This document shows, one piece after another, positions 1 through 6,379 of a stretch of DNA of 9,755 nt (its first letter is position 1; each line of letters opens with the position of its first letter). The position numbers and the translations under genes were made by a program. Location: assembly GCA_043718985.1 (NCBI GenBank), contig JAYSUQ010000207.1:1-9755 (forward strand). Reading direction: 5' to 3'. The notes under the pieces are model-generated. The model worked only from the letters and a program-made list of their open reading frames with translations, was not told the DNA's origin and searched no databases. The DNA is from UBA4416 sp043718985. Its GTDB lineage: Bacteria > Bacteroidota > Bacteroidia > B-17B0 > Aurantibacillaceae.

Positions 1-1
1 C

Positions 2-310
2 GAACGCTGTGCAATGTTAGCAGAGGAAATACACAAAGACGTAAAACTCTACATTTTAAAAATACTCAATCAAAGCAAATATCAGGAACAAGCTTGTAAG
101 GTTTGTTTGGGAGTGTTGGATTTAGCAAAGAAGGTAGGTAATGAACGCCTAACTAAAGCCTGTCAACGGGCATTAAATTATGGCATTTACAATTACGGAA
201 CTATCAAAAAAATATTGGAGAAAAGTATTGATATGCAAGAAAATGATGAAAACGAACAACTAAAAATGCCTCACCACGATAATATACGAGGTAAAGACTA
301 TTATAAATAA
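2..310 (+). CDS. istA: IS21-family transposase IstA, C-terminal fragment (cut by window edge)
   Basis: The frame is open from base 2 (first residues E-R-C-A-M), so the ATG at 14 is internal and not a real start. The 102 visible residues are the C-terminal tail of IstA, the DDE-type transposase that cuts and joins the IS21 ends. The tail is recognised by the pattern Y-x-E-Q-A-x(3)-C-x-G-V-L-D-L-A, then K-x-G-N-E-R-L-x(3)-C-x-R-A-L, then Y-x-T-I-K-x-I-L, which is typical of IstA proteins just before the stop. The catalytic DDE residues and the helix-turn-helix lie upstream and are not visible. IstB follows after 31 bp. In many IS21 elements the two genes nearly overlap, so translational coupling looks weaker here. 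Confidence 0.9.
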   Translation, partial: ERCAMLAEEIHKDVKLYILKILNQSKYQEQACKVCLGVLDLAKKVGNERLTKACQRALNYGIYNYGTIKKILEKSIDMQENDENEQLKMPHHDNIRGKDYYK

Positions 311-341
311 CCTATCAAATAATTAACTAAAAAATAAAAAA

Positions 342-1109
342 ATGAATACAGTAACATTAGAAAAAATGCGGAAGATGAAGCTCTTCGGTATGTTTAGAAC
401 TTTTAAAACAAATATTGAGTCCGGTAAAATAGAAGGGATTACGGCTGATGAAATGATTTCTAACCTTATAGAATCAGAGTGGGACGATAGACAAAATCGA
501 AGTATTGAGCGAAGGCTCAGTGGCGCTCACTTCCGCTACAAGGCATCCATTGAAGAGTTTCACTTTCATACAGACCGAAATATCGACCGAAATCAACTTA
601 TGCGCTTCGGAGATTGTTCCTTTATAAAGAAAAACGAAAATATCCTAATAACAGGCAGTACAGGAATTGGTAAGAGCTATATAGCCTCCGCCATTGGTCA
701 TCAGGCTTGCAGTCTTGGGTATAAAGTGCTATACCATAATACGGCTAAACTTTTAGGTAAACTAAAAATTGCCAAAGCAGATGGCTCGTATCTTAAAGAA
801 ATAGCTAAAATTGAAAGGCATAATCTTTTAATATTGGATGATTTTGGAATACAACCATTTGATGCTCAAGGACGTGCGGTGCTTATGGAAATAATAGAAG
901 ACCGCCATGAAAAAAGCTCAACAATTATTACATCACAAGTTCCTGTAAGTAAATGGTACGAATTAATAGGGGAACAAACAGTTGCTGATGCTATTCTCGA
1001 TAGAATTGTCCACGAATCCCACCGATTGGAACTTAAAGGCGAATCAATGCGAAAAAAAGGGCAACTTAAAAAAGAGGCAATACCGGAAACACAAGGCAAG
1101 TCCAAGTAA
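342..1109 (+). CDS. istB: IS21-family helper ATPase IstB
   Basis: IstB is the AAA+ ATPase (DnaC-like) that assembles on target DNA and activates IstA for transposition. The 255 residues match the usual length. An N-terminal IstB domain (about 1-70) contains the K-M-R-K-M-K-L-x-G-M segment. Walker A is G-S-T-G-I-G-K-S at 105-112 (K111, S112). Walker B is L-L-I-L-D-D-F-G at 162-169 (D166, D167). A sensor-like T-I-I-T-S-Q-V-P lies at 194-201, and D-A-I-L-D-R-I-V-H carries the likely arginine finger R221. The end is basic. The leader before ATG 342 is almost pure A/T with no Shine-Dalgarno sequence, as is usual in Bacteroidetes. Met9 is a possible but less likely start. The frame is complete, with no missing motif. 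Confidence 0.96.
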   Translation: MNTVTLEKMRKMKLFGMFRTFKTNIESGKIEGITADEMISNLIESEWDDRQNRSIERRLSGAHFRYKASIEEFHFHTDRNIDRNQLMRFGDCSFIKKNENILITGSTGIGKSYIASAIGHQACSLGYKVLYHNTAKLLGKLKIAKADGSYLKEIAKIERHNLLILDDFGIQPFDAQGRAVLMEIIEDRHEKSSTIITSQVPVSKWYELIGEQTVADAILDRIVHESHRLELKGESMRKKGQLKKEAIPETQGKSK

Positions 1110-1138
1110 AAAGGAATGCTTTTTTCAGTCAAAGTATC

Positions 1139-1176
1139 TTTTCAACTCCTCTTTTTGGGAACAGAGGAGTTGAAAA
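1139..1176 (+). terminator. Hairpin downstream of istB (14-bp perfect stem)
   Basis: Bases 1139-1152 (TTTTCAACTCCTCT) are the exact reverse complement of 1163-1176, with a 10-nt loop. Four further pairs form beyond a 2-nt bulge (AGTA at 1133-1136 with TACT at 1177-1180). The structure starts 30 nt after the istB stop. The 3' side is not followed by a clear U-tract, so it is not a textbook intrinsic terminator. It may stabilise the istAB mRNA end, block read-through, or be part of the right-end DNA structure of the IS. The stem is directly visible; the role is inferred. Confidence 0.55.
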
Positions 1177-1242
1177 TACTGTTTGAAAGGGATAGGGTTT
1201 ACCGTCAATAACGTTAGTAACGCTTATGTTTTTTAATAAAGG

Positions 1243-1274
1243 TTTCTAATCTTAAAAAATCTTCTGTAACTTTG
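1243..1274 (+). promoter_or_regulatory. Bacteroidetes-type promoter motif, outward from the IS21 end
   Basis: TAACTTTG at 1267-1274 matches the Bacteroidetes -7 consensus TAnnTTTG exactly. TTTC at 1243-1246, 20 nt upstream, resembles the -33 TTTG with one mismatch. Transcription would start near 1280 and run into the terminator at 1302-1346. The motif may instead belong to the IS21 right terminus, because the same bases would form a TG-beginning inverted end on the other strand. Confidence 0.4.
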
Positions 1275-1279
1275 TTCGA

Positions 1280-1346
1280 CACAATACCAAGATGTTCCAC
1301 CAAATCGGAATACTGCATTTTTAATGTTGTTATTCCGATTTTTTTT
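1280..1346 (+). ncRNA. Candidate short RNA or outward leader transcript beside the IS21 end
   Basis: A promoter-like motif at 1243-1274 and a strong intrinsic terminator at 1302-1346 frame about 65 nt with no plausible reading frame. The predicted transcript would have some 20 nt single-stranded at its 5' end, then the terminator hairpin with an 18-nt loop. I recognise no known RNA family. This is an inference from the two signals. An accidental match within IS21 end sequence is a real alternative, so confidence is low. Confidence 0.25.
1302..1346 (+). terminator. Intrinsic terminator (11-bp stem and 8-T tract)
   Basis: AAATCGGAATA (1302-1312) is the exact reverse complement of TATTCCGATTT (1331-1341), with an 18-nt loop. 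The T run at 1339-1346 overlaps the base of the stem. The T run is only on the plus strand, so this ends rightward transcription, not the leftward gene at 1369-1794, whose mRNA would have an A-tract here. No plus-strand gene lies just upstream other than istB, 193 bp away, so it closes either istAB read-through or a short RNA begun near 1280. Confidence 0.7.
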
Positions 1347-1368
1347 ATTGGCTAAGCCTGCAATTTTA

Positions 1369-1794
1369 TTATGATTCCTGAAAATGTGAGGTTAATTTTA
1401 TTTCGATAACTTTCATTTTATTTTGTCGTTCGATAGAAAATGCTTTATCTAGACTATTTGTATGAGCAAATAAAAATTTTGATTTTAATAAAATGTTAAG
1501 TTCGTCTTCCTTTAATTCAACAGTTTCGGACAACTCAAAGAGAAATGTTGCTAGAAGTTCATAGTGCCTTGCAGTAAAAGATTTTCCATTGAAAAACGAA
1601 ATTAATTCGTCGTTCGTTAACACTAAAATTTGACCGAAATCTATATCAGTTTCTTCTTTAAAATATTCGCATCCAAAACGATACGCATCTTCCATATTAT
1701 ATTGCTTTAAGCCAATTAACTTGTTTAATGCAGAGCCTAAAGCACGAGCCATCAGCTCAAGCATTTTCATAAAGTGATCTGAAATGTTACTCAT
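1369..1794 (-). CDS. Hypothetical protein, 141 aa, unknown function
   Basis: I do not recognise this protein. It is an intact frame of 141 residues starting M-S-N-I-S-D-H-F, with no transmembrane segment, signal peptide or cysteine pair, so it is probably cytoplasmic. The N-terminal part contains L-E-L-M-A-R-A-L-G-S-A-L-N-K-L-I-G-L, a helical segment resembling the start of small DUF6483-like proteins (sequence S/x-x-L-x-R-x-L-x-x-I-x-G-L). That likeness is weak and is not a family assignment. The middle is acidic, with L-T-N-D-E-L-I-S-F-F and an E/L-rich helix (about 75-105), so the whole is probably all-alpha. It lies alone between the IS21 end and the helicase gene, transcribed toward the IS. 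Met9 is an alternative start. The inverted repeat at 1805-1820 sits just upstream of the chosen start. Confidence 0.72.
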   Translation of the reverse strand: MSNISDHFMKMLELMARALGSALNKLIGLKQYNMEDAYRFGCEYFKEETDIDFGQILVLTNDELISFFNGKSFTARHYELLATFLFELSETVELKEDELNILLKSKFLFAHTNSLDKAFSIERQNKMKVIEIKLTSHFQES

Positions 1795-1804
1795 TTAATT
1801 TTTT

Positions 1805-1820
1805 AATTGTAGATACAATT
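1805..1820. promoter_or_regulatory. Inverted repeat, possible operator for the 141-aa gene
   Basis: AATTGTA-GA-TACAATT has perfect 7-bp arms around a 2-bp centre and ends 10 bp before the start codon at 1794 (minus strand). It overlaps a weak -7-like TAAAATTG (minus strand, 1816-1823). The size and spacing suit a dimeric regulator, but AT-rich DNA yields such repeats by chance and no regulator gene is adjacent. Confidence 0.3.
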
Positions 1821-1965
1821 TTACTAAAAAAAACGAACTGAAAGTAAAACTAAATAAATTTGCTCGTTTAACTTAACTAATAAAACAGGAATAGTTGTGC
1901 TTGCAAACAGTAGATGCAATTGGAGCTGATTTAACGCGATTTTTACAGCAATAATAAGATTAACT

Positions 1966-2002
1966 TTTGTTGTAATAAAACGCCTATAAAAGTCTATCTT
2001 TG
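1966..2002 (+). promoter_or_regulatory. Promoter of the helicase-SDR pair
   Basis: TATCTTTG at 1995-2002 is an exact TAnnTTTG -7 element. Upstream, TTTTGTTG (1965-1972) offers a -33 element; its TTG at 1970-1972 gives a 22-nt spacer, slightly long. Transcription would start near 2009 and leave a leader of about 13 nt (A-rich, no Shine-Dalgarno) before ATG 2022. The rest of 1821-1965 shows nothing I can name. Confidence 0.6.
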
Positions 2003-2021
2003 CGAAAATAAAAACACCAAA

Positions 2022-3353
2022 ATGACAGCCTTTAAAGACCTTAACTTATCAAAACAATTGCTAAATGCATTAGCCGATTTAGGTTTTGAAAACGCAACGC
2101 CAATACAAGCCAAAGCGTTTCCAATAATTATGAGTGGTAAAGATGCCATTGCTATTGCTCAAACAGGCACGGGTAAAACGTTTTCGTACTTACTGCCAAT
2201 TTTGCGCCAGTTAACATACACACAGCAGCGCCAGCCACGCGTTTTAATTGTTGTGCCAACTCGCGAGTTAGTTGTACAAGTTGTTGGCGAAACCGAAAAA
2301 CTGTGCAAATACATGAGTTTAAAAATTGCTGGTGTTTATGGCGGGGGCAACATAAACGTACAAAAAGCAATTATACACAAAGGCGTTGATATTGTTGTGG
2401 CTACACCAGGTCGATTAATGGATTTACACTTAACACGCGTTTTGCAATTTAATTGCATACAAAAATTTGTAATAGATGAGGTTGATGAAATGTTAAACTT
2501 AGGATTTAGAACTCAATTGTTAAACATATTAGATACACTGCCTGCAAAACGCCAAAACTTAATGTTTTCTGCAACGCTTACCGAAGATGTTGAAAGAATT
2601 ATTGATGTACATTTTGACAAACCCGAATACATTGAAGTAATATCGAGAGGAACGCCTTTAGAAAAAATTATTCAAAAAGGATACAACGTACTTAATTTTT
2701 ACACTAAAATAAATGTGTTAAAATCGTTACTTACTAAAGATGAAACAATGAGTAAAGTTTTATTGTTTGTAAAAAATAAAAAAATAGCCGATGATATTTA
2801 TAAAGAATTAGAGGAAACTCACGCAGCTAGTATTGGCGTAATACACTCTAACAAAACACAACCACACCGTTTTAATGTTATTAAATTATTTTTAGAAGGT
2901 AATTTGCGCATGCTAATTGCAACCGATGTTGTTGCTCGTGGTATTGATATTTTAAACATTACACACGTTATAAATTTTGATATGCCAAAAGAACCAAGCG
3001 CATACATACATCGTATTGGGCGCACAGGGCGTGCCGATAAAGATGGTGTTGCAATAAGTTTTGTTGTTAAATCTGAAAAACCAAATCAGGTTGAGATAGA
3101 AACTTTAATGAGTAAAAAAATTAAAATGTATGTGGTACCTAAAGATGTTGTTGTTAACGAAAACTTAACTCAAGAAGAAAAACCAGTTACTCGCGATAAA
3201 TCTCTTAAAAAAACAAAACGAGTAGCGGCTCCTACTGGTGCTTTTCATGAGAAAAAAGATAAAAATAAAAAAGTGAATTTAGGTGGTGCCCGCGCACAAG
3301 AAAATTTACGTAGAATTGCCGATAAAAGAAATAAATACAAGAGTTCTAAATAA
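2022..3353 (+). CDS. DEAD-box ATP-dependent RNA helicase (DEVD variant)
   Basis: This is a 443-residue superfamily 2 RNA helicase that unwinds or remodels RNA with ATP, in ribosome assembly, mRNA decay or cold adaptation. All motifs are present in order: Q motif with F4, G21-F22 and P27-x-Q29; motif I A-Q-T-G-T-G-K-T 46-53; Ia P-T-R-E-L 79-83; Ib T-P-G-R 128-131; motif II D-E-V-D 152-155; III S-A-T 183-185; V A-T-D-V-V-A-R-G-I-D 300-309; VI H-R-I-G-R-T-G-R 330-337. The A-to-V change in motif II keeps both acidic residues, so ATP hydrolysis should be retained. The tail (about 385-443) is lysine/arginine-rich and low in complexity, as in RhlE-type proteins that use it to bind RNA. The SDR gene follows after 31 bp. 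The subtype (RhlE, DeaD, CshA) cannot be fixed by motifs alone. Confidence 0.95.
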   Translation: MTAFKDLNLSKQLLNALADLGFENATPIQAKAFPIIMSGKDAIAIAQTGTGKTFSYLLPILRQLTYTQQRQPRVLIVVPTRELVVQVVGETEKLCKYMSLKIAGVYGGGNINVQKAIIHKGVDIVVATPGRLMDLHLTRVLQFNCIQKFVIDEVDEMLNLGFRTQLLNILDTLPAKRQNLMFSATLTEDVERIIDVHFDKPEYIEVISRGTPLEKIIQKGYNVLNFYTKINVLKSLLTKDETMSKVLLFVKNKKIADDIYKELEETHAASIGVIHSNKTQPHRFNVIKLFLEGNLRMLIATDVVARGIDILNITHVINFDMPKEPSAYIHRIGRTGRADKDGVAISFVVKSEKPNQVEIETLMSKKIKMYVVPKDVVVNENLTQEEKPVTRDKSLKKTKRVAAPTGAFHEKKDKNKKVNLGGARAQENLRRIADKRNKYKSSK

Positions 3354-3384
3354 CGTTGGTTTTTAATAGAAGGTAACAATTGCA

Positions 3385-4317
3385 ATGAAAAAAATTTTAA
3401 TTACTGGGTCAAACGGATTACTGGGTCAAAAATTAGTTTACAAATTAAAAAACAACAACGCTGTAAATTGCATAGCTACAGCACATGGCAAAAACAGATT
3501 AGTAGATACTACTGGCTACACTTATGCCGAATTAGACATAACTAACCTAGATAACGTTAGTAGTGTTTTTACTCAATTTATGCCCGATGTAATTATAAAT
3601 ACAGCAGCTATGACAAATGTAGATGCCTGCGAAACCGATAGACATGGTGCCTTATTGCTAAACACAACCTCTGTAAAAAACCAAATTTTAGTACTCGAAA
3701 AATTATCGCAACAAAACCCAAATTACAAACCTCAATTTATTCATTTATCAACCGATTTTATTTTTGATGGTACACACGGCCCGTTAGATGAAAATGAAAC
3801 GCCAAACCCGCTAAGTTATTATGCCGAAACAAAATTAGAGGCTGAAAAACTTGTGCAAGCAAGCTCGTTACACTGGGCAATAGCGCGCACCGTGCTAGTT
3901 TATGGCATTGTAGATAACATGAGCCGCAGCAATATTGTGCTTTGGGTTAAGCAAAATTTAGAACAAGGTAAAACTATTAATGTAGTTGATGACCAATACC
4001 GAACCCCTACCCTAGCCGAAGATTTAGCAGATGGATGTATTTTAATAGCAGAAAAAAATGCAAAAGGAATTTATAATATTTCGGGTAAAGATTTTTTAAA
4101 TATTTTACAGGTTGCACATTTAGTAGCCGATTATTACAAGCTCAATAAATCGTTAATTAACCCATCCAAATCGGCCGATATAAAACAACCCGCCAAACGC
4201 CCACCAATTACTGGGTTTATTATCGATAAAGCAAAAAATGACTTAGGTTATAACCCACATAGTTTTACCGAAGGTATACAGTTTATGGAAGAACAATTAT
4301 TAGCAATGGGAAACTAA
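3385..4317 (+). CDS. RmlD-like SDR oxidoreductase (dTDP-4-dehydrorhamnose reductase family)
   Basis: This is a 310-residue extended short-chain dehydrogenase with an N-terminal Rossmann fold, G-S-N-G-L-L-G at 8-14 (G8, G11, G14), binding NAD(P)H. The catalytic set is T123 in L-S-T-D-F-I-F-D-G, and Y146 and K150 in Y-A-E-T-K. I-N-T-A-A-M-T-N-V-D-A-C-E (71-83), D-x-Q-Y-R-T-P-T-L-A-E-D-L-A (202-215) and the late K-R-P-P near 271-274 are characteristic of RmlD, which reduces dTDP-4-keto-rhamnose to dTDP-rhamnose. No rmlA, rmlB or rmlC gene is nearby, so the true substrate is open; many Bacteroidetes carry lone RmlD-like reductases. Its start, 31 bp after the helicase stop, suggests co-transcription. 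AGAAGG at 3368-3373 is a weak, distant (11 nt) Shine-Dalgarno candidate. Confidence 0.88.
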   Translation: MKKILITGSNGLLGQKLVYKLKNNNAVNCIATAHGKNRLVDTTGYTYAELDITNLDNVSSVFTQFMPDVIINTAAMTNVDACETDRHGALLLNTTSVKNQILVLEKLSQQNPNYKPQFIHLSTDFIFDGTHGPLDENETPNPLSYYAETKLEAEKLVQASSLHWAIARTVLVYGIVDNMSRSNIVLWVKQNLEQGKTINVVDDQYRTPTLAEDLADGCILIAEKNAKGIYNISGKDFLNILQVAHLVADYYKLNKSLINPSKSADIKQPAKRPPITGFIIDKAKNDLGYNPHSFTEGIQFMEEQLLAMGN

Positions 4318-4333
4318 TTTTTTGCAAAAAATT
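4316..4333. terminator. Perfect 18-bp palindrome between convergent genes
   Basis: AATTTTTTGCAAAAAATT is its own reverse complement. It begins within the SDR stop codon and fills most of the 19-bp gap to the stop of the M48 gene on the other strand. Each strand carries a run of T's, so it may act as a small bidirectional terminator. The stem is nearly all A-T and would be weak, so transcripts of the two pairs may overlap. Confidence 0.4.
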
Positions 4334-4336
4334 TAA

Positions 4337-5413
4337 TTACTTTGAATTTAGTTTTAATTTTTCGAAAATTAATTTTAATTCTTTATTCTCATCAAACACT
4401 TTAGTAGAGTTTGGTTTTAATTTAATGTTTTTAATGCGAACTATAGTTTCGGGATGCGAACTAAAATAACTTGCAATTTTTGGCATAGATGCAGATTCGG
4501 CATCAAGCATCGTTAACAAATCAATCATCCCTTTTGGCGAAATGTTATTTTGCAATAGCATTTCAAATCCTTTTTCGTCGGCTTGGGTTTCGAGTTCGCG
4601 CGAATAATTTAATTGTTTTATTTCATTTGCCTGCTGCAATATACCGGCTGTTATACCACTCGCATCGCCAAACAAAGCGGCAATTAACAAACTTGATGAT
4701 AAAGTGCGGCAAATACTTTTTAACGAATGCTGGTAAGTAATATGCGAAATTTCGTGCCCTAACAAAGCAGTAAACTCTTCATAGGTTTTCATTTTATTAA
4801 TAATGCCAGTGTATATAAATAACTTACCGCCTGGCAAAGCAAATGCATTTATATCGGGCGATTTTAATACTGTAATTTTTAATGGGTAGTTTGATTGTGT
4901 TTTTAATTTTAAAATAAATTGATTAGCAAAATAAGTTGCCGAGTCGTTAACATCATTTTTTTGCAAAACCGATTGAGCAATGCTTTCGCCCAGTTTAATT
5001 TCGGTAGTTAGTGGTATTAACGCGGCCGATTTTTGACCTACCCACGGCAACACAATAAAATAGGATGCCGCAATTAAACCAATAAATAAAAAACTTAATG
5101 TAAAAACCACCGCAAGTTTATGATTACTCATAAAACCTTTGGTGGTTTTAATAACATTGCCCTTTGCTAATTGTGAGTAGTATTGGCTAGCCTTTTGTCC
5201 ATAGCATTCAACTACATGGTGTGGGTAGTTTTCGAATTTAATTGTAAGATGATTTTCGTTTAAATGAAAATTAACGATAGATGATTTATTGAAAATTAAA
5301 CTTTTATTGTTTTGATCTATTAAATAAACATAAAAACAATCGTCGTTTATATGCAAGGTGCAAGCATTTGCAGTTGCAGATAATCCATCAAAATAAACAC
5401 ACTTATCGCTCAT
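4337..5413 (-). CDS. Membrane-anchored M48 family zinc metallopeptidase with DUF7092-like N-terminus
   Basis: This is a 358-residue protease. The N-terminal region (1-90) begins C-V-Y-F-D-G-L-S-A, the pattern of the DUF7092-type domain found ahead of many M48 peptidases. One transmembrane helix spans about 99-123. The catalytic domain follows, outside the membrane: H-E-I-S-H at 220-224 (zinc ligands H220 and H224, catalytic E221), S-R-x-x-E-x-x-A-D at 271-279 with E275 the likely third ligand, and the conserved late S-H-P-x-x-x-x-R-I near 319-327. N-A-F-A-L-P-G-G (189-196) before the active site is typical of M48B/C (BepA/LoiP-like) enzymes, which degrade or process membrane and envelope proteins. 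The start lies 8 bp after the yjgN-like stop, so the two form an operon with this gene second. The exact substrate is unknown. Confidence 0.93.
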   Translation of the reverse strand: MSDKCVYFDGLSATANACTLHINDDCFYVYLIDQNNKSLIFNKSSIVNFHLNENHLTIKFENYPHHVVECYGQKASQYYSQLAKGNVIKTTKGFMSNHKLAVVFTLSFLFIGLIAASYFIVLPWVGQKSAALIPLTTEIKLGESIAQSVLQKNDVNDSATYFANQFILKLKTQSNYPLKITVLKSPDINAFALPGGKLFIYTGIINKMKTYEEFTALLGHEISHITYQHSLKSICRTLSSSLLIAALFGDASGITAGILQQANEIKQLNYSRELETQADEKGFEMLLQNNISPKGMIDLLTMLDAESASMPKIASYFSSHPETIVRIKNIKLKPNSTKVFDENKELKLIFEKLKLNSK

Positions 5414-5421
5414 TAAAAATA

Positions 5422-6375
5422 TTAAATTGAAATATCTAACATACTTGCCATATCATCTCCCGAGGCATCTTTGTACTCATCCTCTGTTTGAAATAAATTT
5501 GTTGCATCAATTTCGTTATCAAACTCAATATTACTATAAACAGTGCGCATAAAACGATTTAATGCTACGCCAAAGCCAATACCAAACGTAAAAATAATTA
5601 TTAAATAATTTACAAAAAACATAGCAAATATTTGCCCTGCGGTTAGTGTGCTACGTATACTAATTTCGTTAGCGCCTTGCACAACTTTAGTGTTATTAAC
5701 TTCAAAGGCAACTCTATCTTTCATATACCAAAACGAATAAATACCAAGTGTTAAAACACTTAAAATAATGCCTTTTAATTTTATGATAAACAAATCGTTT
5801 CCTCTGCCTACAAATTTAAATTCGATATTACCAAAACGAGTGTGACCCAAAATATATTTGCGCATTGTAACATGAAACCACGATGAGTAAATGCCAAATG
5901 TGAGCAATACCAACACTATTTCTTTTAAAAATAATTTAACAAATTCTTTTAAATCTCCGCGGTAGCCAAAATGAATGCCTCGCCACGATGTGCGAGATAA
6001 ACGGTATTTGTTTGACCCGTGTATTGCTAGTGGCATAATAATAAATAATGCTGCATAAAAAACTAAGCCTCCAATTACCATTAATATACCAACGCCCGAT
6101 GCCATCATTAAAGCAAAAAAACCAACTAATAAAATTAATACGCCAATTGCTTTTAAAAAACCAATAAACATTTCTTTACCTGTACCATGAAAAACAAAGC
6201 GCGTATCAATGTACTCACTTTCGCCATAAACATATTGTAAATACGAGGCTTTTGCCCAAGGGTAATAAAAGCCTAAAGTAATTAAGGTTAAAATGTAATT
6301 AATAATAACCATTCCAACTGCTTTTCCATGATCGCCATGAAAAGTTAATGATTTTTTAAATGTAGCGTTTTCCAT
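5422..6375 (-). CDS. YjgN family (DUF898) multi-pass inner-membrane protein
   Basis: This is a 317-residue hydrophobic protein. It has a repeated unit, L-T-x-G-x-Y-x-x-W followed by a basic loop and then R-F-x-x-x-F-x-F-x-G-x-G: L-I-T-L-G-F-Y-Y-P-W at 31-40 with F-V-F-H-G-T-G at 60-66, L-T-F-G-I-Y-S-S-W at 158-166 with F-K-F-V-G-R-G at 186-192, and L-T-L-G-I-Y-S-F-W at 208-216. A degenerate F-T-F-G-I-G-F-G follows at 262-269. This internal duplication is typical of YjgN/DUF898, whose function is unknown. Predicted membrane segments lie near 20-40, 72-117 (two), 148-168, 197-217 and 247-275. The C-terminal tail is acidic (E/D-rich, 284-314) and probably cytoplasmic. It is the first gene of a pair with the M48 peptidase 8 bp downstream, a combination seen elsewhere in bacteria, which suggests the protease acts with or on it. 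Confidence 0.92.
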   Translation of the reverse strand: MENATFKKSLTFHGDHGKAVGMVIINYILTLITLGFYYPWAKASYLQYVYGESEYIDTRFVFHGTGKEMFIGFLKAIGVLILLVGFFALMMASGVGILMVIGGLVFYAALFIIMPLAIHGSNKYRLSRTSWRGIHFGYRGDLKEFVKLFLKEIVLVLLTFGIYSSWFHVTMRKYILGHTRFGNIEFKFVGRGNDLFIIKLKGIILSVLTLGIYSFWYMKDRVAFEVNNTKVVQGANEISIRSTLTAGQIFAMFFVNYLIIIFTFGIGFGVALNRFMRTVYSNIEFDNEIDATNLFQTEDEYKDASGDDMASMLDISI

Positions 6376-6379
6376 AAAA

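Larger units (their letters stand above)
1..1281 (+). mobile_element. IS21-family insertion sequence, right-hand part (left end outside the window)
   Basis: The ordered pair istA (3' end) and istB on one strand is diagnostic of the IS21 family. The left terminus and most of istA lie before the window. The right terminus is not certain. After istB there is a long hairpin (1139-1176) and then about 100 bp without a gene. IS21-type termini usually read TG...CA, and the sequence GTTCGACA ending at 1281 would satisfy this, so 1281 is given as a tentative end. Comparison with the left end or with another copy would settle it. Both visible reading frames are undamaged, so the element may be functional. 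Confidence 0.72.

Noticed and set aside
866..1132. Open frame of 88 codons on the minus strand over istB
   Set aside because: It lies wholly opposite the well-supported istB frame and its serine/cysteine-rich product resembles no family. It is an antisense shadow.
982..1173. Plus-strand frame of 63 codons overlapping the istB end and the hairpin
   Set aside because: It starts inside istB in another frame, runs through the inverted repeat and gives a low-complexity product without a start signal.
1795..2021. Riboswitch or structured leader upstream of the helicase gene
   Set aside because: The predicted transcription start near 2009 leaves only about 13 nt of leader, and I see no strong stem in 1821-1994.
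3385..4317. Calling the SDR gene rmlD/rfbD outright and inferring a dTDP-rhamnose pathway
   Set aside because: The family features fit, but no rmlA, rmlB, rmlC or glycosyltransferase gene is adjacent, and lone RmlD-like reductases with other substrates are common.
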